A DNA stretch of 64,000 bases, taken from contig JANJXV010001803.1 of NCBI GenBank assembly GCA_024803745.1, positions 1 through 64,000 on the forward strand, given 5' to 3'. Made by a program: the position numbers and the translations under genes. This document shows, piece after piece, positions 1 through 12,500 of this stretch (positions are counted from its first letter, which is position 1; each line of letters begins with the position of its first letter). The notes under the pieces were generated by a model that worked only from the letters and a program-made list of their open reading frames with translations, made no database searches and had not been told where the DNA came from. This DNA is from Megascapheus bottae (taxonomy: Eukaryota > Chordata > Mammalia > Rodentia > Geomyidae).

Positions 1-115
1 AATGGAGGTGTGTGAAGACAGAGAATGGAGGTGTGTGAAGTCACAGAATGGAGGTGTGAAGTCATAGAATGGAGGTGTGTGAAGTCATATTATGGAGGTG
101 TGTGAAATCATAGAA

Positions 116-2615
116 TGGATGTTTCTGAAGTAAGAATGAAGGTGTGTGAAGTCATAGAATGGAGGTGTGTGAAGTCAAAATGGAGGTGTGTGAACTCATA
201 GAATGGAGGTGTGTGAAGTCACAGAATGGAGGTGTGTGAAGTCAGAAAGGAGGAGTGAAGTCATAGAATGGGGGTGGGTGAAGTCATGGAAAGGAGGTGT
301 GGGAAGTAATAGAATGGAGAAGTGTGAAGTCATAGAGTGGAGGTGAGTGAAGTCACATATTCAAAGTCTGTGAAGTCATAGAATGGAGGTTTGTGAATTC
401 AGAATGGAGGTGTATGAACTCATAGAATGGAGGTGAGTGAAGTCACAATGGAGGTGTGTGAAGTCATAGAATGGGGGTGTGTGAAATCAGAGAATGGAGG
501 TGTGTGAAGTCGGAATTGAGGTGTGTAAAGTCACACAATGGAGGTGTGTGAAGTCACAGAATGGAGCTGTGTGAAGTCACAATGGAGGTGTGTGAAGTCA
601 TAGGATGGAGGTGTGTGAAATCAAAGAATGGAGGTTTGTGAAGTCATAGAATGGATTGTGTGTGAAATCAGAGAATGGAGGTGTGTGAAGTCACAGAATG
701 GAGGTGTGTAAAGTCACAGAGTGGAGGTGTGTGAAGTTACAGAATGGAGGTTTGTGAAGTCATAGAATGCAGGTGTGTGAAGTCAGAATAGAGGTGTGCG
801 AAGTCATAGAATGGAAGTGTGTGAAGTCAGAATGGAGGTGTGTGAACTCATAGAATGGAGGTGTATGAAGTCACAATGGAGGTGTGTGAAGTCACAGAAT
901 GGATGTGTGTGAACTCATAAAGGAGGTGTGTGAAGTCATAGAATGGAGGTCTGTGAAGTCATAGAATGGAGGTTTGTGAAATCATAGAATGGAGGTGTGT
1001 GAAGTCACAGAATGCATGTGTGTGAAGACAGAATGGAGGTGTGTGAAGTCAGAATGGAGGTGTGTGAAGTCAGATAATGGAGGTGTGTGAAGTCACAATG
1101 CAGGTGTGTGAACTCAAAGAATGGAGGTGTGTGAAGTAACAATGTAGGTTTCTGAAGTCATAGAATGGAGGTGTGTGAAGTCATAGAATGAAAGTGTGTG
1201 AAGTCATAGAATGGAGGTTTGTGAAGTAAGAATGGAGGTGTGTGAAGTCACCGAATGGAGTTGTGTGAGCTCAGAATGGAGGTGTGTGAAGTCAGAGAAT
1301 GGAGGTGTTTGAAGTCATACAATGGAGGTGTGTGAAGTCACAGAATGGAGGTATCTGAAGTCAGAATCGAGGTGTGAAGTCATAGAATAGAGGTGGGTGA
1401 AGTCATAGAAAGGAGGTGTGGGAAGTCATAGAATGGAGCAGTGTGAAGTCATAGAATGGAGTTGAGTGAAGTCAGAGATTCGAGGTCTGTGAAGTCATAG
1501 AATGGAGGTGTGTGAAGTCAGAATGGAGGTATGTGAATTCATAGAATAGAGGTGTGTGAACTCATAGAATGGAGGTGTGTGTCGTCACAATGGAAGTGTG
1601 TGAAGTCACAGAATGGAGGTGTGTGAAGTCATACATTGGTGTGTGAAGTCAGAATGGAGGTGTGTGAAGTCACAGAATTGAGGTGTGTGAACTCAGAATG
1701 GAGGTGTGTGAAGTCATAGATGGAGGTGTGTGAAGTCATAGTATGGAGGTGTGTGAAATCATAGAATGGAGTTTTGTGAATTCACAGAATGGAGGTGTCT
1801 GAAGTCAGAATGGCGGAGTGTGAAGTCATAGAATGGAGGTGTGTGAAGTTAGAATGGAGGTGTGTGAACTCATAGAATGGAGGTGTGTGAAATCACAATG
1901 GAGGAGTGTGAAGACATAGAATGGAGGTGTGTGAAGTCACAGAATGGAGGTGTGTGAAGTCATAGAATGGAGGTGTGTGAAGTCACAGAATGGATGTTTG
2001 TGAAGTAAGAATGAAGGTGTGTGAAGTCATAGAATGGAAGTGTGTGAAGTCACAGAATGGAGGTGTGTGAAGTCATCGAATGGAGGTGTGTGCAGTCATA
2101 GAATGGATGTTTCTGAAGTAGGAATGAAGGTGTGTGAAGTCATAGAATGAAGGTGCGTGAAGTCAAAATGGAGGTGTGTGAACTCAAAGAATGGAGGTGT
2201 GTGAACTCATAGAATGGAGGTGTGTGAAGTCATGGAATGGAGGTGTGTGAAGTCCAAGAATGGAGATGTGTGAAGTCAAACAATGGAGGTGTGTGAAGTC
2301 ACAGAATGGAGGTGTGTGAAGTCACAGAATGGAGGTGTCTGAAGTCACAGAATGGAGGTGTGTGAAGTCAAAATGGTGGTGTGTGAATTCACAAATGGAG
2401 GTGTGTGAAGTCAGAAGGCAGCAGCCTGAAGTCATAGAATGGGGGTGGGTGAAGGCAGAATGGAAGTGTGTGAACTCGTAGAATGGAGGTGTGTGAAGTC
2501 AAAATGGAGGTGTGTGAAGTCATAGAATGGTGGTTTTTGATGTCAAAGAAGGGAGGTGTGTGAAGTCATAGACTGGAGGTGTGTGAACTCAGATTGGAGG
2601 TGTGTGAAGTCACAG
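116..2615 (+). repeat. Family A HOR, copy 1 (offset ~5.1 kb)
   Basis: Rare variants here reappear in the same order about 5.1 kb downstream. GTTTCTGAAG is at 121 and 5,189 (offset 5,068); GTCGTCACAA is at 1,581 and 6,677 (5,096); TCAGAAGGCAGC is near 2,411 and 7,551 (5,140). The offset grows along the copy, so the second copy gained several monomers relative to the first. Correspondence is lost near 2,615 and 7,755, where this copy turns into AATGAAGGTGTG with a TCAAAATGG unit. Confidence 0.75.
1390..1505 (+). repeat. Recurrent marker cassette ending in ATTCGAGGTCTG
   Basis: This is a run of about five monomers in fixed order: GGGTGAAG, GAAAGGAGGTGTGGG, GGAGCAGTG or GGAGGAGTG, GGTGAGTGAAG and ATTCGAGGTCTGTGAAG. 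It recurs in every domain, for example at about 340 (degenerate), 5,427, 6,571, 11,113, 15,336, 18,154, 22,262, 26,716, 31,201, 34,979, 43,108, 51,360, 55,293, 59,768 and 63,817. It is the clearest sign that families A and B descend from one ancestral HOR. The TTCGA adds a CpG that the consensus lacks. Confidence 0.8.
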
Positions 2616-5183
2616 AATGAAGGTGTGTGAAGTCAAAATGGAGGTGTGTGAACTCAAAGAATGGAGGTGTGTGAACTCATAGAATGGAGGTGTGTGAAGT
2701 CATGGAATGGAGCTGTGTGAAGTCCAAGAATGGAGGTGTGTGATGTCAAACAATGGAGGTTTGTGAAGTCATAGAATGGAGGTGTGTGAAGTCATAGAAT
2801 CCAAGTGTGTGAAATCATAGAATGGAGGTGTGTGAAGTCAGAATGGAGATGTGTGAAGTCATAGAATGGAGGTGTGTGAAGTCACAATGCAGGTGTGTGA
2901 ACTCATAGAATTCAGGTGGGTGAAGTCACAATGCAGGTGTGTGAAGTCATAGAATGGAAGTTTGTGAAGTCATAGAATGGAGGTGGTGAAGTGAAAGAAT
3001 GGAGGTGGGTGAAGTCATAGAATGGAGGTGTGTGAAGTCACAGAATGGTGGTGTCTGAAGTCATAGATTGGAGGGGTGTGAAGTCATAGAATGGAGGTGT
3101 GTTAAGTCATAGAATGGAGGTGTGGAAGTCACAGAATGGAGGTGTGTGAAGTCACAGAATGGAGGTGTGTGAACTGAGAATGGAGGTGTGTGAAGTCACA
3201 GAATGGAGGTGTGTGAAGTCATACAATGGAGGTGTGTGAAGTCACAGAATGGAGGGGTGTGAATTCATAGAAGGGAGGTGTGTGAAGTCAAAGAATGGAG
3301 GTGTGTGAAGTCACATAATGGAGGTGTGTGAAGTCACAGAATGGAGGTGTGTGAAGACACAGAATGGAAGTGGGTGAACTCACAATGGAGGTGTGTGAAG
3401 TCACAGAATGGAGGTGTGTGAATTCATAGAAGGGAGGTGGGTGAAGTCATAGAATGGAGGAGTGTGAAGTCACAGAATGGAAGTGTGTGAAGTCAAAATG
3501 GAGGTGTGTGAAGTCAGAGAATGGAGGTGTGTGAAGTCAATGAATGGACTTGTGTGAAGTCAAAATTGTGGTGTGTGAAGTCAAAGAATGGATGTGTGTG
3601 AAGTCACAGAATGGAGGTGTGTGAAGTCAAACATTGGAAGTCTGTGAAGTTACAGATTGGAGGTGTGTGAAGTCATAGAATGGAGGTGTGTGAAGTCAGA
3701 GAATGGAGTTGTGTGAAGTCAGAATGCAGGTGTGTGAAGTCATATAATGGAGGTGTGTGAAGTCATAGATTGTAAGTGTGTGAAGTCATAGATTGGAGGT
3801 GTGTGAAATCAGAGAGGGAGGTGTGTGAAGTCACAGAATGGAGTTCTGTGAAGTCACAGGGGAGGTGTGTGAAGTCATAGAATGGAGGTGTGTGAAGTCA
3901 AAGAATGGAGGTTTGTGAAGTCATAGAATGGAGGTGTGTGAAGTCACAGCATGGAGGTGTGTGAAGTCAGAATGGAGATGTGTGAAATCATAGAATGGAG
4001 GTGTGTGAAGTCACAATGCATGTGTGTGAACTCATAGAATGGAGGTTGGTGAAGTCACAATGCAGGTGTGGGAAGTCATAGAATGGAGTTGTGTGAACTC
4101 AGAAATGAGGTGTGTGAACTCACAGAATAGAGGTGTGTGAAGTCATACAATGGAGGTGTGTGAAGTCACAGAATGGAGGTGTGTGAATTCATAGAATGGA
4201 GGTGTGTGAAGTCATAGAATGGAGGTGTGTGAAGTCACAGAATGGAGGGGTGTGAAGTAACAGAATGGAGGTGTGTGAAGTCACAGAATGGAAGTGGGTG
4301 AACTCACAATGGAGGTGTGTGAAGTCACGGAAGGGAGGTGTGTGAACTCAGAATGGAGGTGTGGGAAGTCACAGAATGGGGGTTTGTGAAGTCATAGAAT
4401 GGAGGTGTGTGAGGTCATATAATGGATGTTTCTGGAGTAAGAATGAAGGTGTGTGAAGTCATAGAATGGAGGTGTGTGAAGTCATAGAATGGAGGTGTGT
4501 GAAGTCACAGAATGGAGGTGTGTGAAGTCAGAATGGAGGTGTGAAGTCATAGAATAGAGGTGGGTGAAGTCATAGAAAGGAGTTGTGGGAAGTCATAGAA
4601 TAGAGGAGTGTGACGTCATAGAATGGAGGTGAGTGAAGTCACAGATCCGAGGTCTGTGAAGTCATAGAATGGAGCTGTGTGATGTCAGAATTGAGGAGTG
4701 TGAAGTCCTAGAATGGATGTGTGTGAACTCATACAATGGAGGTGTGTGACGTCACAATGGATGTGTGTGAAGTCACAGAATGGAGGTGTGTGAAGTCATA
4801 TATTGGAGGTGTGTGAAGTCAGAATGGAGGTGTGTGACGTCACAGAATGGAGGTGTGTGAACTCAGAATGGAGGTGTTTGAAGTCATAGATGGAGGTGTG
4901 TGAAGTCACAGTATGGAGGTGTGTGAAATCATAGAATGGAATTTTGTGAATTCACAGAATGGAGCTGTGTGAAGTCAGAATGGAGGAGTGTGAAGTCATA
5001 GAATGGAGGTGTGTGAGGTCAGAATGGAGGTGTGTGAACTCATAGAATGGACGTGTGTGAAGTCAAAATGGAGGTGTGTGAAGACATAGAATGGAGGTGT
5101 GTGAAGTCACAGAATGGAGGTGTGTGAAATCATAGAATGGAGGTGTGTGAAGTCACAGAATGGAGGTGTGTGAAGTCATAGAA

Positions 5184-7755
5184 TGGATGTTTCTGAAGTA
5201 AGAATGAAGGTGTGTGAAGTCATAGAATGGAGGTGTGTGAAGTCAAAATGGAGGTGTGTGAACTCATAGAATGGAGGTGTGTGAAGTCACAGAATGGAGG
5301 TGTGTGAAGTCAGAATGGAGGTGTGAAGTCATAGAATGGGGGTGGGTGAAGTCATGGAGAGGAGGTGTGGGAAGTCATAGAATGGAGAAGTGTGAAGTCA
5401 TAGAGTGGAGGTGAGTGAAGTCACATATTCAAAGTCTGTGATGTCATAGAATGGAGGTTTGTGAAGTCAGAATGGAGGTGTATGAACTCATAGAATGGAG
5501 GTGTGTGAAGTCACAATGCAGGTGTGTGAAGTCATAGAATGGAGGTGTGTGAAGTCATAGAATGGAGGTGTGTGAAGTTACAGATTGGAACCGTGTGAAG
5601 TCATAGAATGGAGGTGTGTGAAGTCATAGATTGAAGGTGTGGGGCAGTCATAGTATGGAGGTGTGTGAAGTCACAGAATGGAGGTGTGTGAAGTCACAGA
5701 ATGGAGCTGGGTGAAGTCACAATGGAGGTGTGTGAAGTCCTAGGAAGGAGGTGTGTGAAATCAAAGAATGGAGGTTTGTGAAGGCATAGAATGGATTGTG
5801 TGTGAAATCAGAGAATGGAGGTGTGTGAAGTCACAGAATGGAGGTGTGTAAAGTCACAGAGTGGAGGTGTGTGAAGTCACAGAATGGAGGTTTGTGAAGT
5901 CATAGAATGGAGGTGTGTGAAGTCACAGAATGCAGGTGTGTGAAGTCAGAATAGAGGTGTGCGAAGTCATAGAATGGAGGTGTGTGAATTCAGAATGGAG
6001 CTATGTGAAGTCATAGAATGGAAGTGTGTGAAGTCAGAATGGAGGTGTGTGAACTCATAGAATGGAGGTGTATGAAGTGACAATGGAGGTGTGTGAAGTC
6101 AGAATGGAGGTGTGTGAAGTCAGATAATGGAGGTGTGTGAAGTCACAATGCAGGTGTGTGAACTTATAGAATGGAGGTGTGTGAAGTAACAATGTAGGTT
6201 TCTGAAGTCATAGAATGGAGGTGTGTGAAGTCATAGAATGGAGGTGTGTGAAGTCATAGAATGGAGGTGTGTGAAGTCATAGAATGGAAGTGTGTGAAGT
6301 CATAGAATGGAGGTTTGTGAAGTAAGAATGCAGGTGTGTGAAGTCAACGAATGGAGTTGTGTGAGCTCAGAATGGAGGTGAGTGAAGTCAGAGAATGGAG
6401 GAGTTTGAAGTCATAGAATGGAGGTGTGTGAAGTCACAGAATGGAGGTATCTGAAGTCAGAATCGAGATGTGAAGTCATAGAATAGAGGTGGGTGAAGTC
6501 ATAGAAAGGAGGTGTGGGAAGTCATAGAATGGAGCAGTTTGAAGTCATAGAATTGATGTGAGTGAAGTCACAGATTCGAGGTCTGTGAAGTCATAGAATG
6601 GAGGTGTGTGAAGTCAGAATGGAGGTATGTGAAGTCATAGAATAGAGGTGTGTGAACTCATAGAATGGAGGTGTGTGTCGTCACAATGGAAGTGTGTGAA
6701 GTCTCAGAATGGAGGTGCGTGAAGTCATACATTGGTGTGTGAAGTCAGAATGGAGGTGTGTGAAGTCACAGAATTGAGGTGTGTGAACTCAGAATGGAGG
6801 TGTGTGAAGTCATAGATGGAGGTGTGTGAAGTCATAGTATGGAGGTGTGTGAAATCATAGAATGGAGTTTTGTGAATTCACAGAATGGAGGAGTGTGAAG
6901 TCAGAATGGCGGAGTGTGATGTCATAGAATGGAGGTGTGTGAAGTTAGAATGGAGGTGTGTGAACTCATAGAATGGAGGTGTGTGAAGTCACAATGGAGG
7001 TGTGTGAAGACATAGAATGGAGGTGTGTGAAGTCACAGAATGGAGGTGTGTGAAGTCATAGAATGGAGGTGTGTGAGGTCACAGAATGGATGTTTGTGAA
7101 GTACGAATGAACTTGTGTGGAGTCATAGAATGGAAGTGTGTGAAGTCACAGAATGGAGGTGTGTGACGTCATAGAATGGACCTGTGTGAGTTCAGAATGG
7201 AGGTGTGTGAAGTCATCGAATGGAAGTGTGTGCAGTCATAGAATGGATGTTTCTGAAGTAGGAATGAAGGTGTGTGAAGTCATAGAATGGAGGTGTGTGA
7301 AGTCAAAATGGAGGTGTGTGAACTCAAAGAATGGAGGTGTGTGAACTCATAGTATGGAGGTGTGTGAAGTCATGGAATGGAGGTGTGTGAAGTCCAAGAA
7401 TGGAGGTGTGTGAATTCAAACAATGGAGGTGTGTGAAGTCACAGAATGGAGTTGTGTGAAGTCACAGAATGGAGGTGTGTGAAGTCACAGAATGGAGGTG
7501 TGTGAAGTCAAAAGTGTGGTGTGTGAATTCACAAATGCAGGTGTGTGAAGTCAGAAGGCAGCTGAGTGAAGTCATAGAATGGAGGTGGGTGAAGGCAGAA
7601 TGGAAGTGTGTGAACTCGTAGAATGGAGGTTTGTGAAGTCAAAATGGAGGTGTGTGAAGTCAGAGAACGGTGGTTTTTGATGTCAAAGAATGGAGGTGTG
7701 TGAAGTCATAGACTGGAGGTGTGTGAACTCAGATTGGAAGTGTGTGAAGTCACAG
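5184..7755 (+). repeat. Family A HOR, copy 2 (offset ~5.1 kb)
   Basis: This is the partner of 116-2,615. It has the same order of marker monomers (TTTCTGAAGTAAG, ATTCGAGGTCTG, GTCGTCAC, AAGGCAG) with scattered substitutions and whole-monomer gains. It also contains a monomer run with GGAACCGTGTGAAG (about 5,587) and GTGGGGCAG (about 5,640) that copy 1 lacks; a similar run recurs near 8,800-8,900. The divergence is visibly higher than in the B duplications, so this pair looks older. Confidence 0.72.
7164..7171. other. TGACGTCA palindrome (CRE-like), one of many
   Basis: The monomer's TGAAGTCA becomes TGACGTCA by one A-to-C change. Exact copies include 4,611, 4,747, 4,835, 7,164, 8,159, 8,338, 10,607, 11,170 and 11,216, and many more in domain B at HOR-equivalent places. 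The motif is the full CREB/ATF binding consensus and contains a CpG. Whether any factor binds is unknown; the site may be only a mutational neighbour of the consensus. Confidence 0.35.
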
Positions 7756-9599
7756 AATGGAGGTGTGTGAAGTCATAGAATGGAGGTGTGTGAAATCATA
7801 GAATGGACGTGTATGAAGTCAAACAATGGAACTGTGTGAAGTCATAGAATCGAGGTGTGTGAAATCACAAAATGGAGGTGTGTGTAGTCACAGAGTGGAG
7901 GTGTGTAAAGTCACAGAGTGGAGTTGTGTGAAGTCTCAGAATGGAGGAGTGTAAAGTCATAGAATGGAGGTGTTTGAAGTCATAGAATGTTGGTTTTTGA
8001 AATCACAGAATGGAGGTGTGTGAAGTCATAGAATGGAGGTGTGTGAAGTCATAGAATGGAGGTGTGTGAAGTCATAGAATGGAGGTGTGTGAAGTCACAG
8101 AATGGAGGTGTGTGAACTAATAGAATGGCGGAGTGTGAAGTCATAGAATGGAGGTGTGTGACGTCACAGATGGAAGTGTGTGAAGTCACAGAATGGAGGT
8201 GTGTGAAGTCACAGAATGGAGATGTGTGAACCCAGAATGGAGGTGTGTGCATTCAGAGAAGGGAGGTTTGTTAAGTCATAGAATGGATATATCTGAAGTA
8301 AGAGTGAAGCTGTGTGAAGTCCTAGAATGGAGGTATGTGACGTCAAAATGGAGGTGTGTGAAGTCAAACAATGGAGGTGTGTGAAGTCACAGAATGGAGG
8401 TGTGTGAAGTCACAGAATGAAAGTGTGTGAAGTCAAAATGGAGGTGTGTGAAGTCAGAGAATGGACGTGTGTTAAGTCAAAATTGTGGTGTGTGAAATCA
8501 CAAATGCAGGTGTGTGAAGTCACAGAATGGAGGTGTGTGAAGTCACAATGGAGGTGTGTGAAGTCAAAGAATGGGTGTGTGTGAAGTCATAGAATGGAGG
8601 TGTATGAAGTCATGGAATGGAGGTTTGTGAAGTCAAATATTGGAAGCGTTTGAAGTTACAGAATTGAGGTATGTGAAGTCATAGAATGTAGGTGTGTGAA
8701 ATCAGAGAATGGAGGTGTCTGAAGTCAGAATGCAGGTGTGTGAAGTCATAGAATGGAGGTGTATGAAGTCATAGAATGGAGGTGTGTGAAGTCATAGATT
8801 GAAAGCGTGTGAAGTCATGGAATGGAGGTGTGTGAAGTCATAGATTGAAGCTGTGGGGAGGTCATAGAATGTAGGTGTGTGAAGTCATAGATTGGAAGCG
8901 TGTGAAGTCACAGAAAGGAGGTGTGTGAAGTCACAGAATGGAGTTGTGTGAAGTCACAATGGAGGTGTGTGAAGTCATAGAATGGATTGTGTGTGAAATC
9001 ACAGAATGGAGATGTGTGAAGTCACAGAATGGAGGTGTGTAAAGTCACAGAGTGGAGGTGTGTGAAGTCACAGAATGGAGGTTTGTGAAGTCATAGAGTG
9101 GAGGTGTGTGTAGTCACAGAATGCAGGTGTGTGAAGTCAGAATAGAGGTGTGCGAAGTCATAGAATGGAGGTGTGTGAAGTCAGAATGGAGCTGTGTGAA
9201 GTCATAGAATGGATGTCTGTGAAGTCAGAATGGAGGTGTGTGAACTCATAGAATGGAGGTGTATGAAGTCACAATGGAGGTGTGTGAAGTCACAGAATGG
9301 ATGTGTGTGAACTCAGAAAGGAGGTGTGTGAAGTCATAGAATGGAGGTCTGTGAAGTCATAGAATGGAGGTGTGTGAAATCATAGAATGGAGGTGTGTGA
9401 AGTCACAGAATTGAGGTGTGTGAAGTCAGAATGGAGGTGTGTGAAGTCAGAATGGAGGTGTGTGAAGTCAGATAATTGAGGTGTGTGAAGTCACAATGAA
9501 GGTGTGTGAACTCATAGAATGGAGGTGTGTGAAGTAACAATGTAGGTTTCTGAAGTCATAGAATGGAGGTGTGTGAAGTCATAGAATGGAGGTGCGTGA

Positions 9600-12500
9600 A
9601 GACAAAATTTTGGTGTTGAACTCATAGAATGGATGTTTGTGAACTAATAGAATGGAGGTGTGTGAAGTCATAGAATGGATGTTTCTGAATTAAGAATGAA
9701 GGTGTGTGAAGTCAAAGAATGGAGGTGTGTGAAGTCAAACAATGGTGGTGTGTGAAGTCACAGAATGGAGGTGTGTGAAGTCACAGAATGGAAGTGTGTG
9801 AAGTCAAAACGGAGGTGTGTGAAGTCAAAGAATGGAGGTATATGAAGTCACAGAATGGTGGTGTGTGAAATCAAAATGGTGGTGTGTGAAGTCACAAATG
9901 GAGGTGTGTGAAGTCACAGAATGTAGTTGTGTGAAGTCAAAATGGAGGTGTGTGAAGTCAAAGAATGGAGGTGTGTGAACTCATAGAACGGAGGTGTGTG
10001 AAGTCATGGAATGGTGGTTTGTGAAGTCAAACATTGGAAGTGTGGGAAGTTACAGAAAGAAGATGTGTGAAGTCATACAATGGAGGTGTCTGAAGTCAGA
10101 ATGCATGTTTAGGAAGTCATAGAATGGAGGTGTGTGAAGTCATAGAATGGTGGTGTGTGAAGTCATAGAGTGGAAGTGTGTGAAGTCATAGAATGGAGGT
10201 GTGTGATGTCATAGAATGGAGGGGTGTGAAGTCATAGAATGGAGGTGGGTGAAGTCACGGAAGGGAGGTGTGTGAAATCACAGAATGGAGGTGTGTGAAC
10301 TCACAGAATGGAGGTGTGTGAAGTCACAGAATGGAGGTGTGTGAAGTCACAGAATGGAGATGTGTGAAGTCAAAAAGGTGGTGTGAGAAGTCACAAATGT
10401 AAGTGTGTGAAGTTACAGAATGTAGGTGTGAAGTCAAAATTGTTGTGTGTGAAGTCAAAGAATGTAGGTGTGTGAAGTCATCGAATGGAGGTGTCTGAAG
10501 TCACAGAGTGGAGGTGTGTGAAGTCAGAATAGAGGTGTGCGATGTCATAGAATGGAGGTGTGTGAAGTCAGAATGGAGGTGTGTGAAGTCATAGAATGGA
10601 GGTGTGTGACGTCAGAATAGAGGTGTGTGAAGTCATAGAATGGAGGTGTGTGAAGTCACAGAATGGAGGTGAGGGAAGTCACAGAATGGAGGTGTGTGAA
10701 GTCACAGAATGGAGGTGTGTGAACTCAGAATGGAGGTAGGTAAAGTCACAGAATGGAGGTGTGTGAAGTCATAGAATGGAAGTGTGTGTAGTCATAGAAT
10801 GGAGGTCTGGGAAGTCACAGAATGGAAGGTATGAACTCATAGAATTGAGGTGTGTGAAGTCACAGAATTGAGGTGTTTGAAGTCATATATTGGAGGTGTG
10901 TGAAGTCAAAATGGATGTATGAAGTCATAGAATGGAGGTGTGTGAAATCATAGAATGAGGGTGTGTGAGGTCATAGAATGGAGGTGTGTGAAGTCACAGA
11001 ATGGAGGTGTGTGAAGTCATAATATGGAGGTGGGTGAAGTCATAGAAAGGAGGTTTGGGAGGTCATAGATTGGAGGAGTGTGAAGTATTAGAGTGGAGGT
11101 GAGTGAAGTCACATATTCGAGGTCTGTGAAGTCATAGAATGGAGGTGTGTGAAGTCAGAAGGAGGTGTGTGACGTCATAGAATTGAGGTGTGTGAACTCA
11201 TAGAATGGAGGTGTGTGACGTCACAAAGGAAGTGTGTGAAGTCATAGAATGGAGGTGTGTGAAGTCACAGAATGGAGGTGTGAGAAGCCAAAATGGAGGT
11301 GTGTACGTCACAGAATGGAGGTTTGTGAAGTCAGAATGGAGGTGTGTAAAGTCACAAAATGGAGGTTTGTGAAGTCACAGAGTGGAGGTGTGTGAAGTCA
11401 TAGCATGGAGGTATGTGAAATCATAGAATGGAAGTGTGTGAAGTCATAGAATGGAGGTGTGTGAAGTCACAGAATGAAGGTGTGTGAAGTCATAGAATGG
11501 AGGTGTGTGAAGTCACAGAAGGGATGTGTGTGAAGTCCCATAATGGAGGTGTGTGAAGTCATAGAATTGAGGTGTGAGAAATCATAGAATGGAGGTTTGT
11601 GAAGTCACAGAATGGAGGTGTTTGAAGTCACAGAATGGAGGTTTGTGAAGTCATAGAATGGAGGTATGTGAAGTCAAATTGGAGGGGTGTGAAGTCAGAT
11701 AATGGAGGTGTGTGAAGTCACAGAATGGAGGTGGGTGAAGTCACAGAAAGGAGGTGTGTGAAGTCATAGAATGGAGGTGTGTGAAGTCACAGAATGGACG
11801 GGTATGAAGTCATATATTTTAGGTGTATGAAGTCAAAATGGATGTGTGAAATCATAGAATGGAGGTGTGTTAAGTCATAAAATGTTGGTGTGTGAAGTCA
11901 TAGAATGGTGGTGTGTGAAGTCATAGAATGGAGGTGTGTGAAGTCATAGAATGGAGGTGGGAGAAGTCACGGAAGGGAGATGTGTTAAATCACAGAATGG
12001 AGGTGTCTGAACTCACAGAATGGAGGTGTGTGAAGTCACAGAATGGAGGTGTGCGAAGTCACAGAATGGAGATGTGTGAAGTCAAAAAGGTGGTGTGAGA
12101 AGTCACAAATGTAAGTGTGTGAAGTCATAGAATGGAGGTGTGTGACGTCAGAATAGATGTGTGTGAAGTCATAGAATGGAGGTGTGTGAAGTCACAGAAT
12201 GGAGGTGTGGGAAGTCACAGAATGGAGGTGTGTGAAGTCACAGAATGGAGGTGTGTGAAGTCACAGAATGGAGGTGTGTGAACTCAGAATGGAGGTAGGT
12301 AAAGTCACAGAATGGAGGTGTATGAAGTCATAGAATGGAAGTGTGTGTAGTCATAGAATGGAGGTGTGTGAAGTCACAGAATGGAAGTGTGCGAACACAG
12401 AATAGAGGTGTGTGAAGTCACAGAATGGAGGTGTGTGAAGTCATAGAATGGAAGTGTGTGAAGTCATAGAATAGAGGTGTGTGAAGTCAGAATGGAGGTG

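Larger units (their letters stand above)
1..9600 (+). repeat. Domain A-left: array block of family A
   Basis: This block carries the family A marker, a 24-bp monomer with one extra base (GGATTGTGTGTGAAATCA), at about 653, 5,793 and 8,984. It lacks the B markers: the GAGGGTGTGTGAGGTCATAG monomer, the TATATTTTAGG monomer and the GAAGGAAAAATG monomer. Internally it holds a HOR with an offset of 5.07-5.14 kb and a further partial copy of the same material from about 8.9 to 9.6 kb. Nothing other than monomers is present. The right edge is approximate: marker monomers of type B start at about 9,600. Confidence 0.8.

Noticed and set aside
2401..2460. Possible non-repeat insert at the AGAAGGCAGCAGCCTGAAG stretch
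   Set aside because: The stretch is a degenerate monomer: the same place in the 5.1-kb sister copy (about 7,551-7,575) reads AGAAGGCAGCTGAGTGAAG and remains in register.
7153..7344. Open frame of 63 codons with a Met-Glu-Val-Cys start and repeated Glu-Trp-Arg-Cys-Val motifs
   Set aside because: It is the translation of consecutive monomers. The pattern EVCEVIEWRCVKS follows directly from the core, and no ribosome context, splice site or non-repeat domain is present.
8049..8252. Minus-strand open frame of 67 codons rich in His, Thr, Ser and Pro
   Set aside because: It is the reverse complement of the monomers read in one phase. The strand is C-rich and A-poor, so stops are rarer by chance. 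Nothing apart from repeat periodicity supports coding.
8193..8384. Open frame of 63 codons
   Set aside because: It overlaps the minus-strand frame and is again a phase accident of monomers with 21-bp variants. It has no features of its own.
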